NCBI GenBank assembly: GCA_963383645.1
Contig: OY726569.1
Location: forward strand, 27,899,070-27,963,069
DNA length: 64,000 bases
DNA from: Muscardinus avellanarius
Lineage: Eukaryota; Chordata; Mammalia; Rodentia; Gliridae
Direction of reading: 5' to 3'
A model generated the notes under the pieces. That model worked only from the letters and a program-made list of their open reading frames with translations, did not search any database and was not told the origin of the DNA. Of the stretch, positions 23,464 to 34,332 are shown in pieces; position 1 is the stretch's first letter; the number at the start of each line of letters is the position of its first letter. A program made the position numbers and the translations under genes.

Positions 23464-24131
23464 TGACACAATGGTTTTAGAACAAAGTTGTTCCCGTACT
23501 CTGGGCTAGAGGTCGAAGCTAAAGGGAAATAAAGAAATATAACAAACCAGTAGAGCTACTGAACTGTCCAGGGTCCTGGATCACTTTACCTCTGTCTTAC
23601 TGAGGCGATCCACTCGAATAACCTTCTTTTTTAAAAGAAAAATGAAAGCAGATATTAAGCATATGTTACATGTGATAGAAATAAGCTCCGAGCTTTGCTC
23701 CTTATCCCTCTCTACTTCCCTATATGCAGTACCTGCCTTTTGCCTGTCCCAGCGCAACTGTCCACTACTTACATTCTTTATGTGTTTGCCCTTACTGCTC
23801 TCATATTTCAGACAACGAGAAAGAGATTCAACGGCATGGTGCTCTCCTCATCCCAAATGGCACCTTTGAATACCCTTCCTCCTGATTTCTTAACTGAAGT
23901 TTCCTTTCCTTTGAAAATGAGGAAACTGCCCAACAGAGACAGATAGCTTTGGAAGGAATCTACAATGTCACATATGTGCTGTCCCCTGAAGTAAGGTGGC
24001 TTACTTACATGAATCCCGGAGGCTTCACACCATCATGCTCTATAAGCTTCAGCCTTTCTCAGCAAATCCAAACAGAGAGGGAAAATCAGTTGGACTTTAA
24101 AAAGTAACTCAACCCCATGGACTTCGAAGAA

Positions 24132-24134
<3 letters not shown>
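23464..24134. other. Intergenic, nothing recognised
   Basis: Two overlapping ORFs of 75-83 codons (23642-23946) have no recognisable domain. Confidence 0.4.

Positions 24135-24177
<43 letters not shown>
24135..24177. repeat. (GT)n microsatellite
   Basis: About 21 GT units. Confidence 0.95.
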
Positions 24178-24179
<2 letters not shown>

Positions 24180-24554
24180 TTCTTGTCTACTAGATTAGAA
24201 AAGATACAGTCCTCTAAGTAAAATTACCAATTTACAGTAAGTACAAAGAATAGAGGAATATATTAAACTATTCACAGACATATTGTAAGCAAAATCCAGA
24301 GTGTAAAATTCTACAAGACAATTTTTCAACAATAAGCTACAAGGAATGAAGTTGAATGAGGAGACTTAAAGGTTAAAACAGGCTGAAAACTGGCCCCCCA
24401 GAGACTACCCAATAATTCTTGCCTGTGGGAGAATTCTCTCATCACTTCTGCCCACACTCATCTCTACCATCTCACAGAAAGTTCTGACACCTACTTCTGT
24501 TAAATTATCCAACGGGTTTATTTTAAAAAATGTTTCAGTTGTACCACCTAAATT

Positions 24555-24740
24555 CACAATGCACTTTCATAAACATTATCTCATTCCCTCTTCAGGACAC
24601 CTTTATGAACAAGGTAACGTACAGAGAATCGATCTTACACTTTATAAATGAGAAAACTGTTGTCTATAGAAATAAAGTGGCTTGAACCAGTAACTCAGCC
24701 AAGAGCAGAACCCATTCTAGTCATCGTTTCCTATGACAAG
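24555..24740 (+). mobile_element. MIR-type ancient SINE
   Basis: Order of blocks matches MIR: ATTATCTCATTCCCTC, then TTATAAATGAGAAAACTG, then AAGTGGCTTGAACCAG and CAAGAGCAGAACCC. Strongly diverged. Confidence 0.65.
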
Positions 24741-25311
24741 CTGCCTGTGTGTTTATGTCTCATCTCCCCCAAAGATGACATGTTTTTTGAAAGGCGCTTG
24801 AACTTTTCTTTCTCTCATGACACTGGACGAGGCATGCGAGCTGCTCTCGAGAACTGTCCCCACACAGTTCAAGAACCGACAAGGGCGCTCCTCCTCTGCT
24901 CTGCAGCAAAAGCTCAGTTACTTCAGAAAATGCATCACTGCATCTCCAAAATATTTTGCTTTGGGAAGGAGAAGGGAGGAAAGTGGACAAAGCCTTTATG
25001 GCTAGCATAGCCCTAGTTTTACCTCTCTGCCATGGGCTCTAAATTTAAAAAATGTCCTCAAGGAGACTGCAGTAGGGGTGGCAATCTGCTTAAAAAACCA
25101 GCATTTCATCACAATTAAATAAGTTTCAAACTGATCAAAATTTAGAAACCATAAGTCACATAATGCAATTGGCAAGCAACATGGGGAATTTTTTTATTTT
25201 GAACCTCAGTTTAATATAATTTAGATACATTAATATGAATCTTTGTTCCAAAGGTTAGACAATACTAGCTCTCTGAAAGCAAGTCAGGGAACTAATGGGA
25301 TGTAACTTTTT
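24741..25311. other. Intergenic, nothing recognised
   Basis: A 120-codon ORF at 24648-25010 begins inside MIR sequence and has no recognisable domain. Confidence 0.4.
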
Positions 25312-25444
25312 TGTGGTACTCGTGATGAAACCCAGGGTCATTGTATCCCAGAGCTACTCCCCCAGCCCTATTTTTTTTAACCTTCTTATTTTTTTCAAAC
25401 AGGGTCTCACTGATTTGCACAGGGCTTTGCTAAGTAGCTGAGGC
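25312..25444 (-). mobile_element. 5'-truncated old SINE
   Basis: ID-like half and part of the B1 half in reverse. Flanked by AATGGGATGTAA on both sides, a likely target-site duplication. Confidence 0.8.
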
Positions 25445-25762
25445 TAATGGGATGTAATTGAGAGGATGGAGAATACAGTAGGGAGATGTCAGGTCATCTG
25501 GCCTGGAGGTCAGGTTACTCTGACCCTTTATTTTGGCTTAAGCATTTTTAAATAGAGTTTTAAACATCATAGACATCTGTGTAAGTTTCTGGAATGGAGC
25601 TTAGGAGTTCCTGAGTATAAATGACAGCATAGGTGTGTGTGTGTAGTAAAACACGGTATCATAGAGTTCAGTACTATCCTTGGTGTCAGGCATCTGCTGG
25701 GGGTATTGGAGCACATGGAACTGCAGTTATTAAACAGACAGGGCTCAGGTGAAATTTGTAGG

Positions 25763-25785
25763 GAAACCACGAGGGGGCGCTGAGC
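25763..25785 (+). promoter_or_regulatory. CTCF-like motif upstream of TRAV6/16-like gene
   Basis: CCACGAGGGGGCGCTGAG is a strong CTCF core match, about 210 bp upstream of the leader ATG. Confidence 0.65.
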
Positions 25786-25974
25786 TCCAGCTGTGGTTCA
25801 CTTTGCATTCAGGTGGTGGTTACACAGGCCTTTTCTCTGTAGTCAGAAGGTGGACTGCTGCAGAGCAGAAAGGCGCTCTTACTGATGGGGGAGGAGTCTC
25901 TATAAGATCCTGCTGTAGCCCAGCTCTATACAACTTGGTGCTGCAAGTAGCAAGGATCGTGGCATTCTACCAAC

Positions 25975-26399
25975 ATGCTCTCTGTCACCTGCTCCATTCT
26001 CATGATCCTCTTAGTGTTCAGTAAGGAACATTTTATCCTAAGCATTTTTCTGCAAACATGCTAACTTTAGCCTTATTTCCTGCATATTTTTTTTATTCTT
26101 TTAGGGAGGAGCCATGGAGACTCAGTGACCCAGACAGAAGGCCTGGTCACTGTCACAGAGGGGACACCTGTGACCCTGAACTGCACTTACCAGACTACTT
26201 ACTCGGCTCCTGTCCTTTTCTGGTATGTCCAATATCTGGATAAAGTTCCTCGGCTGCTCCTGAAGAGCTCAACAGACAACCAGAGGACAGAGAAGCAAGG
26301 ATTCCAGGCCACTCTTGTCAAGAGGGAGAGCTCCTTCCACCTGCAGAAACCCTCTGTCCAAACCTCAGACTCGGCTGTGTACTACTGCGCGGTGAGAGA
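25975..26399 (+). CDS. T-cell receptor alpha variable segment (mouse TRAV6 / human TRAV16-like)
   Basis: Leader exon 25975-26020 (MLSVTCSILMILLVF) ends at GTAAGG. The V exon 26105-26399 follows TTCTTTTAG. The mature region is GDSVTQTEGLVTVTEG. It keeps the first Cys (LNCTYQTTY), the core Trp (LFWYVQYLDK), CDR2-FR3 LLLKSSTDNQRTEKQGFQ and the terminal DSAVYYCAVRD. The SSTDNQRTE-QGF block strongly recalls mouse TRAV6. Mouse and human numbering differ here, and human TRAV16 may be the counterpart. The sequence is also related to TRAV9, with which it shares the GDSVTQ start. Open frame and RSS intact, probably functional. I leave the symbol empty because naming is ambiguous. Confidence 0.83.
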
Positions 26400-26438
26400 C
26401 ACAGTGAGAGCAACTGCAGGGTTGCTGAGCGCAAACCA
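26400..26438 (+). other. V-RSS of TRAV6/16-like gene
   Basis: Heptamer CACAGTG at 26400-26406, 23-bp spacer, nonamer CGCAAACCA at 26430-26438. The flank resembles the TRAV9-like RSS (CAACTGCAGGG in the spacer), which supports common descent. Confidence 0.8.
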
Positions 26439-27780
26439 GAAGGCAGAGGCTGAGGGGAGCCCTGCGAGGGGAGGCTGTGTTCTTTCCCCATACAGGGTTT
26501 AGTTTCCTGCAGAACATGAGCCAATCTCAGGCCAAATGCCTAGAGATGTAAGAGGTCATGGATTACTCTGAGGTAGGAAGGGGTGGACACCAGTGTTAAA
26601 GAGGGTGCAAATTTTGGTCTGCAGAAAGGCCAGTGCTCTGTCAGCAAGGCTTCTCTCTCCTTCAGATCATAGCATCCTCGCAGGAAACCTTTCTGGGAAA
26701 ATCCTGACACAGAATTAATCTCTACCAATATATCTTACATATTTTGTGGTTTAAAATGCCCTGGGATTCTGTATTCCTTGTGCAAACAGTTATAAACCAA
26801 ACAAGGGCCTAGAATCAGATCTTTATTGCCTTTCTTGGGTGTCTGTAACTGAGTTAGACTCTGCCTCTCCTCGCTGCAGAAAGTTCATTCCAACTCCCAC
26901 CCCCTTCCCTTCAGGAGTCTGCTGGGGCCACGCTGCTGGAGGGGGCTCGGGGGGAGCCTGAGAGGCAGGTCCTTCCCTGCCCTCCTGCACCCTGAGTGGG
27001 GGGTGCCTGCTCAGGAAGGCTGTGTGCAGGGAGTTATGATTCAGAGTGAAGAATCTAATCTTTCCATCTGGAAGAAAAATGTGTAAACATATTTTATTAT
27101 AGATTTCTGGTGGAGACAAGAAGTCATGTATCATGAGAGTATGTGGATGATCGTTTGTTCACAGTAGTCACCATAGCCCATAATACGCTGTGTATCTTGT
27201 GAAATGCATGAGTCCATATCAGATGCACTGCCTGATGTGTAGCAAATGGCTTAATCACTGTCTTTCAATTTAATTTCATGCATACACATGTCTACATATA
27301 ATTGTTGTCCATTAAACTACAATGAAACCAAATAGGCAGGTTAGAATGACCATCCACAGTGACAAAAACCACAGCACAACACAGGGGAACTGGTACCAGC
27401 AAGTGACATTGCCCCCACTCAAGCCCTGTCATTGTGCACCTGACCCCCAAGGCTGGGCCTGACCTCCAGATCTGGATTTGAGACAGAGCAGAGCACATTT
27501 CACCAGGGCAAGAGCTTCCCACATGTGGCGCCCTGCTGCTGAGCACAGTCACAGCCTCCACCTGGCTTGGTGAGAGCCCCAAGGATGCCCCCAGACCCAG
27601 GGCCCAGGCTCGCTCCGCTCCCGTAGTTGGGACAGAGACTTCCTACTGTCTGATGGAGGTTAGGAGAGAAGAGTGATGTCAGGAGCCAGAGCTGCGCTCA
27701 GCCCTGCACTGGTTCCTCATGACCCTGTGGACATCAATGGGAGAATCAGTCTAATCAATATAATTCCCCCCCTCCGTTTC
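26439..27780. other. Intergenic, no gene recognised
   Basis: Moderately GC-rich around 26880-27000 and 27390-27620. No V-gene or repeat signature identified. Confidence 0.4.
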
Positions 27781-27789
27781 TCCCATAAT

Positions 27790-28226
27790 CCAGCATGTCC
27801 CCAAAAGTAACTCTAGCTCAGGCTACAAAGGAGACTGTGACCCTGGATTGTGTTTACAATGATTCTATAATTATTATTTATTCTGGCACAATCACTAAGT
27901 AGAGAAATTATTCTCCTTTATTTGGTATTGAGGATTTAGCCCTGGGGCATTATACCTCTGAATGGCACCCCCAGCTCTTTTTATTTTGAAATAGGGTCTT
28001 ACTATGTTGCTGAGGTTGTGATCCTCCTGACTCAGACTCCCAAGTTAGCACCACCACACCTGAGAACTTTTTTTTTTTTTTTTTACTGATAAGGCCTCTA
28101 ACAATTAACAAAGCACACCTAGGGTCAATATTCCCTGACTTACAGAAGCTGGCCAGTTCCCTCGTTCTCATCATCATGGCTTTACTGCTCAGGAACCCAG
28201 TGGTGTGTTTCTGTGCTCAGAGAGGC
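27790..28226 (+). pseudogene. TRAV19-like V pseudogene split by a SINE
   Basis: The V exon starts near 27790 (CCAGCATGTCCCCAAAAG, parallel to the start of the TRAV19-like V exon). Early codons recall SPKVTLAQATKETVTLDCVYND. Stop codons and frameshifts follow, for example in HNH-stop-VEK where an intact gene has WYKQPPSGE. An old reverse SINE (27916-28062) replaces much of FR2-FR3. The 3' end returns with GAACCCAGTGGTGTGTTTCTGTGCTCAGAGAGGC, matching the TRAV19-like 3' end in DNA. No convincing leader exon was found. The RSS is still fairly good. It is not a functional gene. Confidence 0.78.
27916..28062 (-). mobile_element. Old SINE inside TRAV pseudogene
   Basis: Diverged reverse ID/B1 copy (GGTATTGAGGATTTAGCCC, then CACCACACCTGAGAAC). 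Confidence 0.75.
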
Positions 28227-28265
28227 CACTGTGAAGTAGGTGTCTGCAGGAGCCCCACAAAACCT
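28227..28265 (+). other. V-RSS of TRAV19-like pseudogene
   Basis: Heptamer CACTGTG (one change from consensus) at 28227-28233, 23-bp spacer, nonamer ACAAAACCT at 28257-28265. It could still be recognised by RAG although the V exon is dead. Confidence 0.75.
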
Positions 28266-28933
28266 TCTATGGTTCAAAGTTCCTATGCTTGTAGCAACAT
28301 GTCAAGCAGAAATTGGAAACTAATACAGCCTGAACAAACTGGCCATTGACTGTGGACAACAGGATTATATCCCCAGCACTAAAAAAATAAAAATAACATC
28401 AACATCAAAATCAATAATGGAATTTAAAATTTAAAAATACAGAAAAAGTATTATGGCAGCATGTAAAAATATGTAGTAAAGCATTTTGTAATTTTCTGAG
28501 TTCTATGACATTTTTAGTATTTGTTTTCCAAAATTTGTAATTTCTTGAAATTTTATTTTTTATTTCAAAATTTCTTTGTACCTGTTTTTAATTCATAATT
28601 TTTCAATTGTTTAAAATAAAAATTTATAGTTGTCAGATCTTACAAAATATAAACCCTCCTCCACACATGATCATAAAGGTTTGGGATTCAACCATGGTAG
28701 GACAGGAAGGTGTGTGGAAACTTCATGGAACCTGTGAACTTCTCCTTAGATATTTGTTTGGCCCCTTGGGGGCGCTGGTGTCTAATTAGGAAATGGCTTT
28801 TTCTGTAGATTAGAATAAACACACAGCCTTCCTTCCCTTTACCTTAAGTACAAGTCAGGAAACAGGCTTGCTTCAGGAATTAAAGGCTTCAAGGCTGAGT
28901 TTAGAAAGAATGCAAACTCCTTCCACCTGAGGG

Positions 28934-28934
<1 letters not shown>
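28266..28934. other. AT-rich intergenic stretch
   Basis: No gene recognised. A weak CTCF-like GGGGGCGCTGG lies near 28767. Confidence 0.4.

Positions 28935-28984
<50 letters not shown>
28935..28984. repeat. (AC)n microsatellite
   Basis: About 25 AC units. Confidence 0.95.
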
Positions 28985-28986
<2 letters not shown>

Positions 28987-29076
28987 TTCCTGTAGATGGA
29001 GCCCAGACCCTCACATACGGTAAGCACTTGCTCTGCCAGTGGGTTGCATCCCCACTCCATTTCTTCCCCTAATCGT

Positions 29077-29162
29077 TGAATTTCTCTAATACCTATTGAG
29101 TATCCAATAACAATTAGTGTATTTCTCTAATTAATTTCTCTAATACCTATTGAGTATCCAAT
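29077..29162. repeat. Local tandem duplication, ~54-bp period
   Basis: The block AATTTCTCTAATACCTATTG with following GAGTATCCAAT occurs at about 29079 and 29133. Confidence 0.85.
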
Positions 29163-29517
29163 TAACAATTCCTTAATCACCTTTTCTTATTTTCTTGCAC
29201 TGTTCTTCACAGTGCCAAAGTATTTGCATCCTTCTGTAATAGGCTATCTGATCTTCAGTCTCTGCAGATAACTTCCTTTTCTACTTAGTGAAAATGCAAG
29301 CAAGCGTCCTCACTTTCCTCTTTACCTCCAAATCCATCAGCAGTGGGTTATTATTACTGCTTCGCAGTGTTGGGGAGTGGACCTAAGGTCTCGTTCATGC
29401 TGGGTAAGAACATCACCACTGAGTTACACCCTCACCTCAGAGAATTATTATTAATCAAAATGTGGGCAAGAGCACAAACTAAAAATTGCTTTCATGTAAA
29501 AAAATAATGACTTCCCA

Positions 29518-29695
29518 GCTGGGTGTGGTGGCGCACACTTCTAATCCCCGCGCTTGGGAGGCGGAGACAGGAGGCACAGGTTCGAAGCCATCCGCGCTGG
29601 CTTAGGAGAGGTCTGGGAGTGTAGCCTGGAGGTAGAAGGGTTTCCAGGAACCCCAGTACCACCAAATAAGTAAATAAATAAATAAATAAATAATG
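29518..29695 (+). mobile_element. B1/ID SINE with (AATA)n tail
   Basis: Short internally deleted copy (the linker between halves is missing). Flanked by AATAATGACTTCCCA on both sides. Confidence 0.9.
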
Positions 29696-29819
29696 ACTTC
29701 CCAAAGTTGTTAATTTTCTTCTATGAATTTAAAATAACCTATTATAGCTGAAAAGCAAAAATCAAATAATAGCTAATAATTCACGTTTTAAATAAAATAT
29801 ATTCAAATACAATGAAAAT

Positions 29820-30047
29820 TTTATTTATTTATTTATTTATTTATTTTGCGGGTCTGGGGATGGAACGCAGAGGCATTTGACCTCTGAGCTACACCCCCTG
29901 CCCAATTTTTTATTCCTTACTTTGAAATAGAGTCTCGCTGAATTGCAGAGGGCCTCACTAAGTAGCTGAGACTGTCTGCGAACCGCGATCCTTCGGTCTC
30001 AGCCTCCCAAATGCTGGGATTACAAGCATGCACCACCACGCCTGGCT
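29820..30047 (-). mobile_element. Older B1/ID SINE
   Basis: (TTTA)n tail, then GGTCTGGGGATGGAACGC and ends CCACCACGCCTGGC. Confidence 0.88.
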
Positions 30048-30094
30048 TGAAAATTTTATTTTAACTAAAATTTTATTTTCATATTTAAAAAAAA

Positions 30095-30293
30095 ATGTGG
30101 CACTGGGGCTGGGATCCAGGGGAATTTTTCCTGCAAGCTACATCCAAGTCCTTTTTATTCTTTGTTTTGAAACAGGGTCTTGCTATGATGCTAAGAGTCT
30201 CTTTACATTGCTGAGGCTGTCCTTAATTGGGGGATCTTTCTCTCTCAATCTCCAAAGTACTGGGATTACAGTCATGTGCCACCATGCCTGGCT
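30095..30293 (-). mobile_element. Diverged B1/ID SINE
   Basis: GTGGCACTGGGGCTGGGATC to CACCATGCCTGGC, reverse orientation, immediately next to the previous SINE. Confidence 0.8.
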
Positions 30294-31317
30294 AAAAATT
30301 GTACCTTTATAAAAATAAAACTGTTTGTAATTTGTATTTCTCTGTCTATCCAGTTTCATAAATAACCAGTGTCACTCTACATGCAGGTTCACCGTATAAG
30401 CACATACAGTTTGAAAGCAATATTGTGTACTGTCACAGTGATCACAAGCAATGGCTGTTCACACTGTGCTGATGCGTGATCACCTTCAGGATCACAGGTG
30501 AGCACAGAAGGACAGAGGTCCCCAGCACCTGGGGAAACGATGCTTCACTGCGCAAGAATCTGAGAGGGAAGGTTGGGCTCATTCACTTTTCTTAAAGCCT
30601 CTCAGTTTCCAAAGCAGGTCCCCCTCCTACGTTTAATATATTAGTAGCTGCATGATCTGCAAAGTTTCCTGGTATTCACGCAGTCTCTGGAACATGGGTC
30701 TGGTATGTGAAAGAGCATTTTCCTTGAGCCCGAAGGGAGAGAGACACAGAGAGAAAGAGAGACACTTGCTGGTCCCGGCCAATGAGGGGCTCTGGGCAGG
30801 GGCCGCCTTGCTGGAGGGTAAGGACGGCGCTGTGCACATACTTGCTCACCTTCTGCGTTAACTGTCTTAAATAAAAGGCCACTTTTTCAAGACTACAGCT
30901 TTGCTTTTATCACTGAGCACTCCTCACTCCCACAGAACCACGCAGGACCATACCCTCCACCGAGTCTCCTCTTTTAATAGGAACTGATGTGGGGTTTAAG
31001 GCACGTATTTATTATGACACCCTCTGGGCCTTTGTTGCTAGATTTTTTTTCTCCTGCTACACCACAGCACTCTGAAGTAAGATGTTGTGCCTAATTCATT
31101 TTGCATTTTTCAAGTCTAGAACTTTCTTAAATATATTGACTAACCTGCATTGAACCAGACTGGAGGGCCCACTTTTTAAGTTCATAGGTAAAATGATCGC
31201 TCCTCTTGTCCCACAGACACTTCTTGCCCTCAGGTTAATCCTCAGGTAGAGCCCTGGGGCAGGGCCCTTGGCTGAGCTTTCTGTGTGGGCTGAGGGAGGG
31301 GTGTCCTTTCTTTCTTC
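30294..31317. other. Intergenic, nothing recognised
   Basis: No V-gene motif found. ORFs of 61-69 codons here are unconvincing. Confidence 0.4.
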
Positions 31318-31530
31318 CTTTTTTTCTTTCTGTGGTACTAGGGATGGGACCCAGGGGCGTTCTACCTCTGGGCTACACCCCCAAACCTATTTTTTAAATT
31401 TTATTTGGAAACAGGGTCTCATCGAGTTTTTGAGAGCCTCAGTAAGCTGCTGAGGCTGGCCACAAACCTGCGATCCTCCTCTTTCAGCCTCCCAAGTACT
31501 GGGATTACAAGAGTGCACCACCACGCCAGG
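31318..31530 (-). mobile_element. B1/ID SINE
   Basis: Reverse copy flanked by TCCTTTCTTT on both sides. Confidence 0.88.
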
Positions 31531-31573
31531 TTCTACTGCTCTCCTTTCTTTAAGATTTCTCCTGTGTATGTGT

Positions 31574-31575
31574 AT

Positions 31576-31629
<54 letters not shown>

Positions 31630-31690
31630 GTATATATATATATAGTTATATATATAACTATATATATACTATATATATGTATATATATAG

Positions 31691-31724
<34 letters not shown>

Positions 31725-31730
31725 CTTAGT
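31574..31730. repeat. (AC)n / (TA)n / (TTAG)n compound repeat
   Basis: AC tract to ~31618, then TATATA-rich palindromic DNA to ~31706, then several GTTA units. Confidence 0.92.
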
Positions 31731-31992
31731 TAGCTAGAAGAGAGACAAGGTATGGAAAACAGAAAGAATACAGGAGGGCCTTTCCTTATTCCTCCTACAT
31801 CTCTAGGATTATTTCTTATATTTACTTCAAATCTTCATTATTTTAGAATGTTCCAGTCCAGTCCACATATTTTATATATTACAGTAATAAGAATTGATTA
31901 TTACTTCATACTATATATGAATTCATAACATTTATTCATAAGATTTAATTAATTAGGTACTTCATAACATTTATGTTCTTGTTACTCTGGGA
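31731..31992. other. AT-rich spacer
   Basis: Nothing recognised. Confidence 0.4.
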
Positions 31993-32209
31993 TGACATTT
32001 GTTTTTGGTACTGGGGATGGAAGCCAGGAGCATTCTACCTCCAAGCTCCACCCTCAGCCCTATTTTTTCTTCTTTATTTTGAAACAGGGTCTCACTGGGT
32101 TACAAAGCTGCTCATTAAGCAGCAGAGGCTGTCTGCAAGCCGCGATCCTGATCCTCCTGTCTCAGCCTCACAAATGCTAAATTACAGGTGTGAACCACCA
32201 TTCCCGGCT
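31993..32209 (-). mobile_element. Older B1/ID SINE
   Basis: GGTACTGGGGATGGAAGC to ACCACCATTCCCGGC, reverse orientation. Confidence 0.85.
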
Positions 32210-32654
32210 CTGCCGAAATTAATTCGCAGGCCAGTTAGATCCCTAGTGAGAACCCAGGCCTGTGTGCAGGGTTCACCTGTGGACTCTCTTCTGTGTGGCT
32301 CCCGGGCTCTAGGGCAGGGGAGGCAGTTCTCCTTTGGGGAGCCCTCCTCTCCCTCCTCCCAGCCCCCTCGCACCCCCACACTTCCAGGATCAGCAGAGAG
32401 TCCCTCAGCTAATGGAGCAGTGTCCTTCCTCGGTGCCCCTCCCTCGCCCACCTGCTCCACCCAGACCCCCAGCGGCTGGGGCCTGAGGGAGGGGCTTCCT
32501 GCACAGAGGCTGCCCCCGCCCCCACCGCCCCGCAGCTCCCGAGCAGGGCGCGGGGCGGAGCTGACTGGTCGCAGGGAGAGGGGCAGCTCCTGAGCCCAGT
32601 CCTCACCCCCAGCGCCCGGGGTCTGGCTGGAGAGTCCTCTACCCCAGGGAGGCC
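32210..32654 (+). promoter_or_regulatory. GC-rich upstream region of TRAV22-like gene
   Basis: Unusually GC-rich DNA, with CpGs concentrated near 32500-32620, up to the leader ATG. A 206-codon Pro-rich ORF across it begins inside the SINE and is probably spurious. Promoter activity is inferred from position. Confidence 0.4.
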
Positions 32655-33156
32655 ATGGAGAGGCTGCTGGGCGCTGTGCTGGGGCTCCTGTGCAGCTGGC
32701 TCTGCTGTGAGTCGGGCTCCCCTGACTCGGGGCTCTCAGGACGCCTGGCTGCAGCGCGGAGGGGAGGGAGGCGGAGGAGCTCAGGGACTGGACTGTCCAC
32801 CTCCTCCTGATGGCGGGCAGCTCCAGGCGGGTGGGTGTGGCGGTGACCCTCGCCGTTACTGTGTGTGTCCTCCTCAGGTGTGAGAGGGCAGCAGGTGGAG
32901 CAGAGTCCTCCAGCCCTGAACCTCCCGGAAGGAGCCAATTGCACGCTGTGGTGCAGTTTTTCTACTTCTGTGACAAATGTGCAGTGGTTTCGCCAAGATC
33001 CTGGGGGTCAGCTCGTCAACCTGATTTACAATCCTTCTGGGACGAAGCAGAAGGGAAGACTGACGTCCACGACAGACGCTAAGGAGCGCCGCAGCTCCTT
33101 GAGCGTTTCCTCTGCACAGACCACAGACTCCGCCCTTTATTTCTGCGCGGTGAATG
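32655..33156 (+). CDS. TRAV22: T-cell receptor alpha variable segment, TRAV22-like
   Basis: Leader exon 32655-32706 (MERLLGAVLGLLCSWLC) ends at GTGAGT. The V exon 32878-33156 follows CCTCCTCAG. The mature region is GQQVEQSPPALNLPEGAN. It keeps the first Cys (TLWCSFS), the core Trp (VQWFRQDPGGQLVNL), the CDR2 region NPSGTKQKGRL and the terminal TTDSALYFCAVN. The VEQSPP, GQL(V/I)NL and PSGTKQ-GRL blocks agree with human TRAV22. CDR2 is compact, as in that family. Open frame and RSS intact, so probably functional. The gene lies in GC-rich DNA, unlike its AT-rich neighbours. Confidence 0.87.
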
Positions 33157-33195
33157 CACAGTGCTCCCCAGGCGCCTGCAGGTGCTGCACAAACC
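33157..33195 (+). other. V-RSS of TRAV22-like gene
   Basis: Heptamer CACAGTG (33157-33163), 23-bp spacer, nonamer GCACAAACC (33187-33195). Confidence 0.85.
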
Positions 33196-33389
33196 CTCAG
33201 CCGCAGGATCCTCCGGGGTCCAAGGGCGCCTGCGCACAGTCAGCTCTTTGCCAGTTCAGTAATTCTCACTTACAATGACAGTTTTAAGCAGGGGCCTTTG
33301 GCTTTGAGATTTGAGTCTCTATCTTCATTTTGCAATGTGCACTCCTCCTGAAATTTAAATTCCCAATGTTGTCTTAAGTTAGAAAATGA

Positions 33390-33448
33390 AAGGGGTTGGG
33401 TATGTAGCTCAGTGGTAGAGGTCCCCTGAATTCAATCACTATTACCAG

Positions 33449-33450
<2 letters not shown>
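33390..33450 (+). mobile_element. Standalone ID-type SINE
   Basis: GGGTTGGGTATGTAGCTCAG with TGGTAGAG is the tRNA-derived ID core with A- and B-box-like segments. Its tail runs into the (AC)n below. Confidence 0.75.

Positions 33451-33545
<95 letters not shown>
33451..33545. repeat. (AC)n followed by (CAG)n
   Basis: About 23 AC units and then about 16 uninterrupted CAG units. On the - strand this reads as Ala- or Leu-coding runs in spurious ORFs. Confidence 0.95.
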
Positions 33546-33546
<1 letters not shown>

Positions 33547-33989
33547 AACGTAAGAGAAAAAAAGGAAAATAAACTCGTGATGAAACCTGACGACACACCA
33601 CAGCATTTGCAATGTCAAAGAATCACTAGACTTGGTCTTCCTGCCTTCGCACGTTAGCAAGCCCAGTGACTCGGGGACATATTTAAAGAAACCAGTTTTT
33701 AAAATAAGTTTGAATTGTGTCAATGTAAAAAAAAAAAAAATCTTTCTCAAAATCTTTGCCACTTTCTCAAAACTCTTTCTTAAACTTGCTCTCAAACCAC
33801 AGGACAGTGGACTGAATATTAATAGTACTGTCCTTTAGGATTTCCCCACTGATAGATCTGGATGGTCAGCACCATTTTCTAAGACAATATTATTCCTATT
33901 GAATTGTCTTCCATATTTCAAGAAAATTAATTGAACATGTGTCTGTAAATCTATTTTTGTAATATCTACCTTTTTCTACAGTAACATAA
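33546..33989. other. Intergenic, nothing recognised
   Basis: AT-rich, no gene seen. Confidence 0.4.
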
Positions 33990-34325
33990 TACATGCCATT
34001 CCGTCATTAATGCCAAATTGTTTGAATTTATGTTCTTTATAATAAGCCATGGGAGGTAAGTTCTCCACAATCATCTATTTTAAAAACTGTTTTGGTTATT
34101 CAAACATGCTTTCCTTTTCAAATACATCATAGAATCAGCTTATCAAATCTACTGCAATTTTGAGTGATATTAAATTGAATTTATAGAAAAATTTGGAACC
34201 TAAAGCTATTGAATATTCTAATTCATACTTATGACAGATGCTTCTAATTATTAAGCTTTCTTTAGTTTTGGTCACTATTTCTTTGAACTTTTCTGAAAAA
34301 GGTCTTGGATATATTTTAAATATAA
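33990..34325 (-). mobile_element. Old L1 fragment, antisense
   Basis: Blocks such as TTGAATTTATAG and the surrounding order match the antisense of a late L1 ORF2 region. Diverged. Confidence 0.5.
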
Positions 34326-34332
34326 AGAGACA

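Noticed and set aside
31973..32593. 206-codon ORF upstream of TRAV22-like gene
   Set aside because: It starts inside SINE sequence and crosses GC-rich promoter DNA; no domain is visible.
33390..33450. tRNA gene
   Set aside because: The tRNA-like core belongs to an ID-type SINE; it lacks a foldable acceptor stem and is followed by an A/C-rich tail.
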